A DNA stretch of 64,000 bases, taken from NCBI RefSeq assembly GCF_016808335.1, contig NC_053146.1, forward strand, positions 41,288,470 through 41,352,469. The letters run 5' to 3'. This DNA comes from Panicum virgatum (taxonomy: Eukaryota; Streptophyta; Magnoliopsida; Poales; Poaceae). Shown piece by piece: positions 11,578 through 22,700 of the stretch (within the stretch, counting starts at the first letter, position 1; each line of letters starts with the position of its first letter). The translations under genes and the position numbers were made by a program. A model generated the notes under the pieces. The model saw only the letters and a program-made list of their open reading frames with translations, searched no databases and was not told where the DNA came from.

Positions 11578-12346
11578 GCCTCACCCCGGCCATTTTGAGC
11601 TTGCTGGAGTCTCAAGACATCTCATACACACCCAAGAACACCTCCAAGCCATACAAGAGCTCATTGATCATATCCTTAGGTTTTAGCACTAGCTTTGTAA
11701 AGTGTGAGTGCTAGTTTAGTTTTTGAGTGAGTGAACAAGCAAGGTTGAGATCCTTGTGGCTGGTTCTAGAGTGAACCACACTTATATAATGGTGCGCCGG
11801 CCACTTGGAGCAATTGGTGGCTCGCCGGCAAGTCAACGACCCTCCGGCTTGGTGTGGAGCAACGTTGACGACATTGTGCGGGGGACAGAGACCCCTCCTT
11901 CGTGGGCAATCTCCCTTAGTGAAGATCGGGACCAAGGTGACCATGATTGTGTTCACGGAAGAGACTTGATTGCCGGGAAGCGATATTCTTAGTGAGTGCT
12001 TCAACAACGTAGACGTAGGGGCGTCTTTGTGGCAAACCGAACCACGAGATAAATACTCGTGTCGAGAGTTCGCTTCCTCTCATCCCTCCGTTTAAGCTTC
12101 CGCATTTCATATTGCAACTTGTGTGTCTTATTTTTTTAGTGTAGTATCTTGCTAAGATTGGATATAAGTTGCAAAACTCTTTTGGAACGAGGGTTTTACA
12201 CTAAGGTGAACCGTAGTTGCACATCTAGATAGTTTGTTTTAGTTTAAGTTTTGTGCAAATTAGTTGGAACCATAAGTTAAGATTTTAATTGTGTATAATT
12301 CACCCCCTCTCCCTATTATAATAGCTAGAGCATCCGATCGTTTTCA

Positions 12347-13779
12347 CCAAGTCAAGCGTGGCAGTAGGTCTGGAGGCGGCGTGGTCTCTGCCGCGGCCAC
12401 GGAGACAGAGGAGGAGGCGTCTCACGATCAGGCGACGGAGGCCGTGGAGGAGCAGAAACCCGAGGCGATGGAGGTGGATCAGGAGGAGGCGGCTGCTGCT
12501 GCGAAGGAGATCCCCATGACCAAGCAGGGGCGGAAGGTAGCCAAGCTCGCAGTCCAATCTCTGGAGACGTACTACAGCGATGTCGCCTACCGCTTCCTGT
12601 TGGACTGCGTCGCGCAGTTCTTCGCCGACCTCCTCGCCTCCGACGTCGAACAGCTCGCCCCCGGCGGCAAGAAGAGGAAGATCGGGCTCGCCGCCAAGTG
12701 GTGCCCAACTCCGGGCTCGTCGTTCGACCGTACGACGCTGCTCTGTAAGGCCATCGCCCGCCGCCTCTTCCCGCGCGACTCCAGCCCCGACTACGCCGAC
12801 CTGTCCGAGGAGCACTACGCGTACCGCGTGCTCCACCGTCTCCGCCGCGAGGTGCTGGTGCCGCTGCGGAAGGTCCTGGAGCTTCCGGAGGTGTACATGA
12901 GCGCCCAGCGGTGGTCCGAGCTTCCCTACACCCGCGTGGCGTCGGTGGCCATGAGGCGCTACAACTACAAGGACCTGTTCAAGAAGCACGACGAGGCTGG
13001 CTTCGATAAGTACCTCGAGGACGTCGAGGCTGGCAAAGCCAAGATCGCGGCCGGCGCGCTCCTGCCCCACGAGATCGCGGCCGCCGCTTTCAGAGGCGAG
13101 GCAGACGACGTGTCGGAGCTGCAGTGGCGTCGCATGGTGGAGGACCTCCGCAACAAGGGGTCGCTCAGCAACTGCATCGCCGTCTGCGACGTGTCCGGGA
13201 GCATGAGCGGCACGCCAATGCAGGTGTGCGTGGCGCTGGGCTTGCTCATCTCGGAGCTCAGTGAGAAGCCGCGTGGGGCGGCAGAGTTATCACGTTCAGC
13301 ACGACCCCCGAGATCCACAAGATCGAGGGCAAGACCCTCGCCCAGAAGATGAGCTTCATCGAGAGCATGCAGTGGGACAGGAACACCAACTTCCAGGCAG
13401 TGTTCTACCGCATCCTCCGCACAGCTGTGGACGGCCGGCTGCCCAAGGACAAGATGATCAGGACTGTCTTTGTGTTCAGCGACATGGAGTTCGACGAGGC
13501 GTCGGCAAACCCTTGGGAGACGGACTACCAGGTCATCTGCCGCAAGTTCAAGGACGCCGGCTACGGAGACGCAGTGCCGCAGATCGTGTTCTGGAACCTA
13601 AGGGACTCGCGGTCCACGCCGGTGGCTTCGACGCAGCCAGGAGTCGCGATGGTGAGCGGCTTCTCTAAGAACCTGGTCAAGCTCTTCCTGGAGAACGATG
13701 GCCGTGGTGAGCCCGGAGGCTGTCATGGCGGCGGCAATCTCAGGTGCCGAGTACCAGAAGCTTGCCGTGTTCGATTGAT
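12347..13779 (+). pseudogene. DUF2828 family (vWA-like) pseudogene, main piece
   Basis: Most of a plant DUF2828 protein is readable: an acidic linker (EAMEVDQEE), an alpha-helical region (SLETYYSDVAYRFLLDC, GGKKRKIGLAAKWCPTPGSS, LRREVLVPLRKVLELPEVYM), then a von Willebrand A-like part with an intact DVSGSMS metal site at 13188-13208 and VFVFSDMEFD, PQIVFWNLRDSR and MVSGFSKNLVKLFL downstream. The frame is broken twice: an apparent extra CG near 13270 and an extra C near 13703. After the second shift the sequence ends EYQKLAVFD and a stop at about 13776-13778, the expected family C-terminus. Together with the LTR split and the missing 5' end this is a pseudogene, although the blocks are well conserved. 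Function in the family is unknown. Confidence 0.85.
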
Positions 13780-14447
13780 AGGCTAGTGGCATTAGGATTT
13801 AGGTCGCATGTGGATGATGCATGTCTGAATTCTGCGCTAATATGTTGTACTCGATCGATCAATCTGGCATGCACGAGTTAAAGATAAGTTCTTTGGTACT
13901 GAACAGCTTTGAGAATTTCCTTATGATTTGAATTAGGTTCGAGCTTGTTTTCTTAATAATATTGGTTGTCTATTCTGTGTTTCTGTTCCATCCTTATTAT
14001 GCAATTGTTCAAAAATGAGGCGACCGCGGCTACTTGGTGGCCCCATTATTAAAAATAGCATATATGCCGGTGCGTTGCAATGGGAAAAAAAACCTCATAG
14101 AAGAAATACAATGTCTTTTGTATGAAATACGGCTAATGATTGTTCAATTATAAGTAACAAGATGGTAATATTAAACTAATTATCAACATTGCACAATCAT
14201 ACAAAGATAAATAACCAGAGCATAATGTTGAGTGATTCACTTTTTTTGGCAAGAGAATACTTGCATGGTCCAACAAAGGAAATCGATCAAGGTAGCACTA
14301 ATACATTTGTTCACATCCATTTTCATGGTCGGAAATAGTTCAATGTTTTGATGAGAAATTCATTACGAGCCCCCTACAGCAATAAGCACTGAAATATAAA
14401 CATTCATGCGATCAACTAAAATGAGAATGAGAGGAATTACAATGAGA
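13780..14447. other. Intergenic, AT-rich
   Basis: No gene is visible. At 14040-14085 the string TATTAAAAATAGCATATATGCCGGTGCGTTGCAATGGG resembles the start of grass Helitron-like repeats (GTGCGTTGCAA motif), but no matching end was identified. Confidence 0.35.
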
Positions 14448-15582
14448 TCACCGGCCGCGGATTTGTGAACGCTGCAGTGGTAGCTCCGTTGAGGGTCTTG
14501 GGGATCGAGGGCAGCTCGGCAGGATGGCTACAAAATCGATCATGGGATCCAGCTCGATGAACCGCTTCCCCTCACCTGAGACGCCCGTCGCCGCAGGAAC
14601 CTTCTTGGCGATAAAGACCCCGGATTTGGTCACAAACTCCACGGCCGCGTCGTGCTCCACGAGGACGAACCTGAAGAGGTCGGCCGGGCACAGCTATACA
14701 TCACCTAAGGTGATGGAAACGAGATCCATTGCCTGAAGACGGCCCACAAAAATCGGTCCACAAACACCTTCTTCTTCCTCACCCCGCACCGCCGTCCTCC
14801 GCCCCGGCCGGTGGCTCTCTCCGCCACGCCACCCACCTGGCCCAGCCGTTAGCACCCACCACCCCGGCCGACGGCGCTCCACACACCACTGCTCACCGCC
14901 TGCCAATTCCTCCCCCCCCTCCCCCACACACACCTTATTTTCTAATGCCGGCGGCCATTGGAGCTCCCGGACCCCGGCAACTCTGGAACCCTAATCTCGT
15001 TGCCAGCCTTGACCACTACCCCGCCGGCGGCGCCGGCGGCCGCTCCCACCACCTCCTGCTCCCAGCCCCCACCCGAACCCCTAATCCCTATCGGCGGCGC
15101 AAGAGCATGGAGGAAGAAGCGCAACCTCTTCAGGATCGGGGTTTTGTTGCGCGAGCAATGTATAGCTCCCACAACAGGGCTCCCATATCAGCGATCAAGG
15201 AGGATAAACTCTGACGCAAGCGAAAAGTTACAGGGGTCTGTGGATAAGGAAGGTGGGGGGACCTCGATGGTGGGGGTGAACAATTTGAGCTGGAACAGAG
15301 GGGCGGCGGCAGGGGATAAGGAGCCACCATCGTCGCGGAGGGGGAAGGTGGTCTTGGAGAGGTTGAACTCGACGGCGGCGGCCTGCATCCAGCGCTCGTC
15401 CGTGGCGGCATTGAGAAGGCACACCGTGGCCGGGTTGCCCATGAACGGCCCTGCCGCAAAGGTGTCCACATGCTATGACGATGACGTCATGGTTGATGCC
15501 GGTCAAGAGCACGATAGAACACGACTGGTGAAGGGAGTAGAGCAGCACTGACCACGTCGTATCGGTTAGGTTTCTTGGCCAT
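14448..15582 (-). pseudogene. PhzF (phenazine biosynthesis-like) family pseudogene, N-terminal half
   Basis: An ATG at 15582 begins MAKKPNRYDV. A plausible short intron (15473-15552) leads into VDTFAAGPFMGNPATVCLL and AVEFNLSKTTF (exon from 15472). After about 15260 the match stops and resumes near 14700 with LFRFVLVEHDAAVEFVTKSG and, in a shifted frame, IPKTLNGATTAAFTNPRP (to about 14450). About 560 bp of unrelated GC-rich sequence sits between, where the family has its conserved CGHAT-type region. PhzF-like proteins are isomerases whose catalytic Glu lies in an SET motif; here the motif reads SKT. The C-terminal half is absent. Disruption, frameshift and lost catalytic residue make it a pseudogene. 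Confidence 0.78.
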
Positions 15583-16739
15583 CGTCACCCGAGAGTACGA
15601 GACCAAGCTCCCTAGTGCTGAGCTCTCGGGCTCTATGCTCAGTTGTTTGTGAACTCAGAAGGTTGAACAGGTAGCCGTGCGGCCTTTGGCCGAGCTAATT
15701 CTATTCATCACGTGCGTACCGGTACTAGAGCGGGGGAGCTCGATGTCGGAGTGGAGGTGGGTGTGGAGGCGGACCGAGGGTGGCGACGTCGCCGAGACGA
15801 TGGCCGAGGGCTGGTCGGGGGCGCTAGGTTGCTGCGATGGGAAATCCAATCGCAGGCGTCTGTACAGCCGTGCGCTCTGTAAGTCGATATATCATGAGCA
15901 GCAGCGCCAATGGTATTCTTAAGATACTTTCTTACATTTTTTTGGGTATCCAACTAAAAAGAGTCCTTGGTTGCAGTATGCACCTGTCATTTCATCCATG
16001 TCCAAAGTAATTGGATACTCCATCTATACTCTCACTTAATACTGCATTGGCAAATGGCAGTGTTCAATTTGTCTTCACCTAATTCACATTTTATGCAAGT
16101 ACCTTCAAATTATTATGTATCAAATATACTAAATTTGTTCGTATAGTCTTAGATACCGCATACCATGAGTATATTTTTAAACTACTTGTTGACGGGAAAA
16201 AAATAAAAAGCTTATATGCTGAATTAATTGCACGCCTTAAAAGAAACAGGGAGTAACAAATACAAATGCCTTATGGACTAGTTTTGTGTGTACAAGCAAC
16301 GCCTTTCCAAACACCATCGAGAGCCAAACATCACGAGATAGTGACACAATTGCCAATACATTCGCCACAGCATAAAGGGCCAGCTAATGAATGCTTCATC
16401 ATCAAAGTTCTAATTCTCGTCAGTACTAGACCACAAAGGCACATAGGCTCTACTCAGAGTGCCTTAGGTGGTCCAAGAACAACCTAGGAATTATCACCTT
16501 CACTATCTGAATGAAAAGAAAAACAGTAATCTACGTGAACAGAAGAGTTTCAGCACACAGGGCTATGGTCCATGCTCACTGGAATGCCCACGGTTTAGAA
16601 CAAAATTTTGGCGCAATCTTGTGCACCAATTCCTCACGCAGAAATTTTACATATTGGCCAGCTAATTGATAAAGATTCACTAATGATGCATTACAAACCA
16701 CAAACCACAGTGAAACCCCAGCTCTTTGTGATACCATGA
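15583..16739. other. Intergenic region downstream of WDR46
   Basis: No gene is visible. 15660-15900 is moderately GC-rich with short open frames and no recognisable domain. 15930-16260 is AT-rich and ends in AAACAGGGAGTA, a possible MITE remnant. 16500-16739 is probably the 3' untranslated and flanking sequence of the minus-strand WDR46 gene. Confidence 0.4.
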
Positions 16740-19700
16740 TCATGATTGTGGCTTCTTGGAAAACCGCAGCAAGGCTTTTGGGAGTTCCACGGCTTCGCCT
16801 ATCCGCTGCTTCTTGTCAGCTCGTCCGTCGACCTCCTTTGATTGCTCCAAGAAGGGCCTCTTGGCTCTGAAAACATCCTCCTCTTTCTTCTTGGCCCGCT
16901 TGCTGGGCTTGCTCCTGCCCTTGGTCTTCTTCTTGTGCTCAGTGTTCTTCGCGGCCTCAATAGCCTCTTCCATCTCTTCCTCAATCTCCTTGGTCTTCTT
17001 CTCTTTCTTCTTCGGAGCTCTGACAGTGGCTATCGAATTTGGATTAAGCATGATAGTGTCCGGCGGGAGCTTGTCGAGGAGAGCATGAATTTCCTTCTCC
17101 CGCTTCTGCTTGGTAGTCTCCATGGGATTGTCAATAAAGGTATCGAAGTTCGGTTCACCGGATCCTGGAACAAGGATGGACGAAAGGCCCATCGAGTGCC
17201 CAATCCCCAGAATATCTTCGTAGGGCCGGAACAAAACTTTCCCAACCTGATAGCCCTTCATCATTCTGTGCTTCATGTAAAGCCTATAATCATGCCCACC
17301 GAAATCCCTGTAGATCTCTACTTGAGATCCGTTGCTGCAGGCCAATAGCCCCTTCTGGCTGAAATCCAAGGATTGAGCACGCGCTCCATACGACTTTATA
17401 ACCTCATACTTTCTCAGGTCCCAGATTTTTATCTTCCTGTCAACACCTGCTGTTGCCATAAGATGGCCACCCCTGTCGAATGCAACAGCAGTCACAGGGC
17501 CATGATGGCACAGCATGGTGACCTGGGGTTTCACACTTGTTGGCTTCCACATGGTAACTTTGCCACCAGCATGTCCGAGGCCTATGACAGCATTATAGGG
17601 ATTGACCCGCATAACATCAGTTCGCCCCAGACCTGTCCTGTAATTTGCAATCATCTCACCAGTGCTCACATCTTGGTAGTGGAGCTGCCCAAAGCTGTTT
17701 ATTGAAGCCAAGAGGAAGTGTTTAGGCAGAAACTGGAGTTTCAATGCTTTGCCATGTTCCTGTCAACACAGGAGGAAAAAAATGATCAGACTAGCAAAAG
17801 AATACACCTTCACTGAGTTAGGAAGGTACCACATCTACGCATTGAGGAAAGACCAAATGATAAACATCTCTCAAAATCTATGTTGCCAAACTGATTTCAT
17901 GCTGGTTGCAAAACAACATCATATTCCAAAGGAATTCAATCTAATAAGTTCATTTGAAGGCCCAATCGGATTTGAAAGGAAAACAAAAAGGTATTGAGTT
18001 GATTAAGTGACATAATCTCCTGGATGCAGGGTATTCTTACCACTCAACATTCACTATAAGTCAAACCCACAAGTGGACCATAGCCACATGTGAATCTCAC
18101 AGACAATGGTACATATTTTCCAAGAGCATGTGATCTGCAGTGCTGTTAATTTTCCCAGTAATACTGAATATAGAAAGTGTGCATATGTTAATAATCAATG
18201 AGCATATACTTCACAATTAGCTCAAGTGCCATATTTTCTGTTCAGTGGGATCATCATAATGATATGAACATAGAAAATAAGAATATTTACATTCTTTTCT
18301 ATTTTTTCTACAATTTTCCAAACAAGCAAGTGAAAAATCAGAATGTAAATAACAATACCACAGAACTATCAACAACATTCTCCAAGAAAAGAAATTCCTG
18401 GTGCTTTACCTTCAGACAATGAATTTCCACACCATCTCGATTATATATGTAAGGGTACCTGTTTCAAAACATTCCTATGAGTAACTATGAAATGTTAACA
18501 GTATAACACAGGAAACAAAGATCAACAGCCTTATACAACTGCCACAACGAATAAAGTACTGATGAAGCATATACACTTTGCTTGATCTAATCTAGTATAA
18601 ACATTTTGATGCACAGAATCATTAAATGCCTCTGTAAAGCAATCACGAAAGGTTGCAGACAAGTAATTCAAAGCAGTCAGAGCTCCAAATTTGGAGGGCA
18701 ATTCTCAGCTGCTCCTACCTAATGTCATTAATATTCAGAGTATGTACAGAAGTCTAATGTGCTGCAAGAAATAGGCTTATTGTTCACAAATGCTGTTTGC
18801 ATGATATAAATATGCCCCAGGAGGCCAGGATAACATTAATATTCAGATTAAGTACAAGAAGTCTAATGTGCTCCCAGAAATAGGCTTATTGTTCACAAAT
18901 GTTGTTTGCATGAGATAATATGAATCCAGATATTTCTTTAGGAAAATGCAGAATTTTGATTAATTTTATAGCCTTATAAATTTAACCATATATGGTCTTA
19001 TTTCTGAGACTGTGAGCAACAACAACATGCCACACAGTTCAAGCAAATTCAAAAACTTACTTTTTTTGAGCTACTGCATACATCTGCTCATTATGTAAGA
19101 ATGCCACATCGCGAACAGTTTCCCTCACCTGAAGAAATAAAAACCAGATCAGAGAGTGTAATGCATGAAGCACATTAAAAAGAAAAGAGACATCTAGCAA
19201 CAGTTGTGATTATTAAAAGCAGGTGGAAGTACCCAAAAATGTGTGGCATGGAAAATATTTTGACAAAAAATTAGAGATGCATGCCATTAACCAAAGGCCG
19301 CCAAACATAGCTCCACATAAAAACACAAACGATAAAATAGAGGAACAGCCTCATATAACCTCCTACTGTTCTAAGAAAATGAACACCCTAGATTATGATA
19401 ATCAATAATCAAAGTTGGTCCAAACTTAGCTGCAACCAATCAAAGTATATGAAACGAAAAAAAAAACATAATATATAAATGTAAGCCACTAATTGCATCA
19501 CATGTAGAACTTGCATCTTGAATCTTGATAACTCTTTAAAGTTGCCCAGTTAATTGTTAACCAAGCAGACAGGATTGATGGTTTAGTGCTTACTATGTTA
19601 CCAGTGTGATAAAGGGGAGCTTGACAAGCATAACTATTGTAACACCACCTTGATACTCAGATATGACTCAACCTTCATATCCATCCACCCCCACCCTCCC

Positions 19701-22700
19701 TCCCAGGTGGTACCACTATCGAGCTAAGAAAGGAAGCAAGGACAGAGTGTTACGAGAGAGAAAGGAGCAATGGCGGTGTAGAATTGATCTGGTCAGGCCA
19801 AGGGAGGCTGCATCATGGATGTGACAAGGCAGAGGAAGGGATATGGACTGGCTGGTGGGCTGCTGCTATTTTGCTATGGTCACACACCTCTGGACCACCT
19901 TAAGAACAATGGTGTGAGCAAGCCAGCATATGTTTTTTGGCCTGTAGAGGATAACAGAAAGAAATTCTGAATAACTTTGACTAACTGGGTCAAGATCCTT
20001 GATCTAGTTGCATTTGCATCTATCAAGCTCTTATTTCGTGCAACGTGGTGCTAGTGACTCCAATATAAACTATAAGTTCTTTGACCTCCACCTTCGCACA
20101 ACCGAAAAGATTGAAATTCCTCGTCAAATTATGGCAACATAAAAAATTGCCATTTCTAGGATATTTTATCTTTTGCTCCTATATCTACTACTAATAAAAC
20201 TATAGTGTCCACGTTGCCCCCTGGCTCAGCCAGTAGAGCCATGGGCGGGTGGGTGAGCCCCCATCCACCGCCATCCCCTATCTGCCCAATCAACAGTGCC
20301 TCCCCTCCATGCCACTGCGACCCCCACTCTCTCCCCCCGCACACTGCTGCCTCCGCGTCGCTGTTGAGCCATGGGTGGGCCAGCCCCATCACAATCACAC
20401 GGATCGCAATACGATCGCAGGATTGTGGACGGGACACGATTGGGAACGCCATACCAAATGGAACCGGATCATGCGGAGGAAGAAACAGGATCTGAAAAGA
20501 GGAGGAAACTTACGAGTAACTATCAGACGGCAGCATTAGTGCCAGCGAGTCGACACAAGTGCGGCTCTTCGACGATGGGCGCCAAGGCCCCGTGGGATCC
20601 CCGAACCCTGACGGGTCGTGGGAATCAACAGATCCAAGTAAAGAAAGCACGAACTAATAGATCAAAGCAGGAACTAATAGATCGAAACTGGATGGGTGGG
20701 TGGTTGGTTGGCCGCCACCGGTGGATGCCTGGTGCCTGCCTTTGAGGGCAAATGGAAATTGGGTTAGGTTTAGGAATTGAGGGGTGTTGTTTATATATGT
20801 TGGGCCGCTAGAGATTGGTGTGTTTGGTATTGGGATGTGCGTTTTAATGGGTCGTCATGCCATCCTAACACACAGTAACCAAGTTCCAAGACCCTTGTGA
20901 TAAAAAACTGCATATCCTAATTCGAAGTACGAAGTAAGATCCACGTTTCATAGCTATGTTCCGGGTACATTGTCCCAATCATCTAGGGATCACGATCCAA
21001 ACCTAAGAACCAAACGTCACGAAAAGGTATACCCACAATATTTGACAAGGCGCAAGGCGGTCTCTAGGCGGTGACTCATTGCCTAGAGCTTAGGCGAGCC
21101 CAGATGTTTCTAGGCAGTTTACTAGGCGGTGTTGTACCTATACATAATTACATATACCTTGCTATACACATCAAATATATCTCTAAAAGAAAAGAAAATT
21201 TGAAGACTAATATGTCTAAAGTTGGACAGAAGGCCCATCAAACCAGCCCAACCCGAGTCTCAACCCTAACCTAACTCCACCTTATCCATTGCCTGCCTAC
21301 TCCTGCCTCCTCCACTGCCCAGGCCGCTGCCGCCTGCCCACCCGCCCCTACCTCCTCGTCCGCTGCCCCAGCCGCCGCCCTTGCTTACTCCTCCACCGTC
21401 ATCATGTCATCGCCCTCACCGACGCGGGTCAATGCCCAAGGATCCGCCGCCACCCGCCCTAGCCTCTCCCGCGCCCATCCCTACCTCCTTCTCCACTATC
21501 GCCACAGACCGACATCCCAGCCGCCACAGCTAACATCCGAGCCTCCGCCGTCGTCGCCCGACGCCCCAGCCCGCCTGCCCTTTGTTGTCGGCGTTGGGGC
21601 ACTGCCTAGGGTACCGCCTACCCTCTAGGCTAGGCGGAAACCCCTCCGCATAGCGACTAGGGTCGCCTAGGCGGCCGCGGAATGGCGACTTGTCGAACAT
21701 TGTATACCCCCTATGAATCTCATACCAAATGTTCCAGAGCTACGTTCCGGGTACGTCATCCCAATTATCAAGAGATCATCGCTGCTCGTGGACGCGTAGG
21801 CGATGTTATGATGCGAGCACAAGAAGGACGCCAGCAAGTTAGCGGGCGGATGATGATGGGACAGCTCGCCCATGGTAGCGTGCAAGCAAGGCGCAATGTT
21901 GCTGAATGGTGGCAAGGACTCCTCTTGTGAATGTGCAGCTAGATCTTGGAGCCATTGCGGATGGAGAGGATAGGGAGGGAGAGGGTGTGCATGGAGAAGA
22001 AAAGAAATGGTAAATACTTGTTAAGTGAGTCTTGTATAATTTTCTATACTTGCATATGAGCTTTGATCTCCATGTCTGTCTGACGCTGGACATGGTATAA
22101 CTGAACCCGGGATACATTCTCCTACCCATCTTTGACTGGCAACTATTGAGATGACTCACATGTGAGCAGAATGCATAATGTTAAAAGGGTTTGTGCAGTT
22201 CCTTGGTCCTTGTTCGTGAATAGCCAGTATATGAGTTTGCTTATACTGTCTACTGATTTTATAGAGTGCTAGATTGCTCTTGTGCCTCAATGTGAAGTGG
22301 CTTGAGCCTCCACATATATTTTACTTGAACTTTCAAAGCAAAATATACCATAGCTATTGAATATGTACGCATCTCACATTACAGTGAGGTTTTAGTTGCT
22401 GCCCTAATGAATTCAAGCCATATGGTGATGGTCGTTTGCCTCAAAAGATATTTAAAGAAAATAATTATTTTAGCATATAGACATGTACTAGAAAATTTGT
22501 AAAGGGTTCTAATTTGCATGTCATTTGTTTGGAAAAGTTGTATCTCGTGAAAATTTATGTGCCCATTGCAACGCACGGGCTATTACTTAGTCACTCATAG
22601 TTTTAGTCTTCTCTAGCATCATTCCCACACTACAACAACAACAACAACAACAACAACATAGCCTTTTGTCCCAAGCGAGTTGGGGTAAGCTAGAGATAAA

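Larger units (their letters stand above)
10895..12346 (+). mobile_element. Solo LTR B, copia (SIRE/Maximus-like) type
   Basis: A 1452-bp unit starts TGTAACGAACATGAC and ends CGTTTTCA. It is the same family as LTR A but in the opposite orientation. The flanks are CCAAGT (10889-10894) and CCAAGT (12347-12352), a 6-bp direct repeat, or a 5-bp CCAAG duplication with one extra T. No internal region is present, so it is a solo LTR. It sits inside the DUF2828 reading region and separates its two parts. A CCGG palindrome array at 11085-11530 precedes a conserved TATA box. Confidence 0.87.

Noticed and set aside
7640..13779. The two DUF2828 regions as a recent inverted duplication
   Set aside because: The copies differ in many residues, including the metal site, and the flanks are unrelated.
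22633..22660. CAA repeat as a possible CRISPR or microsatellite array
   Set aside because: It is the (TTG)n tail of the RTE read on the other strand.
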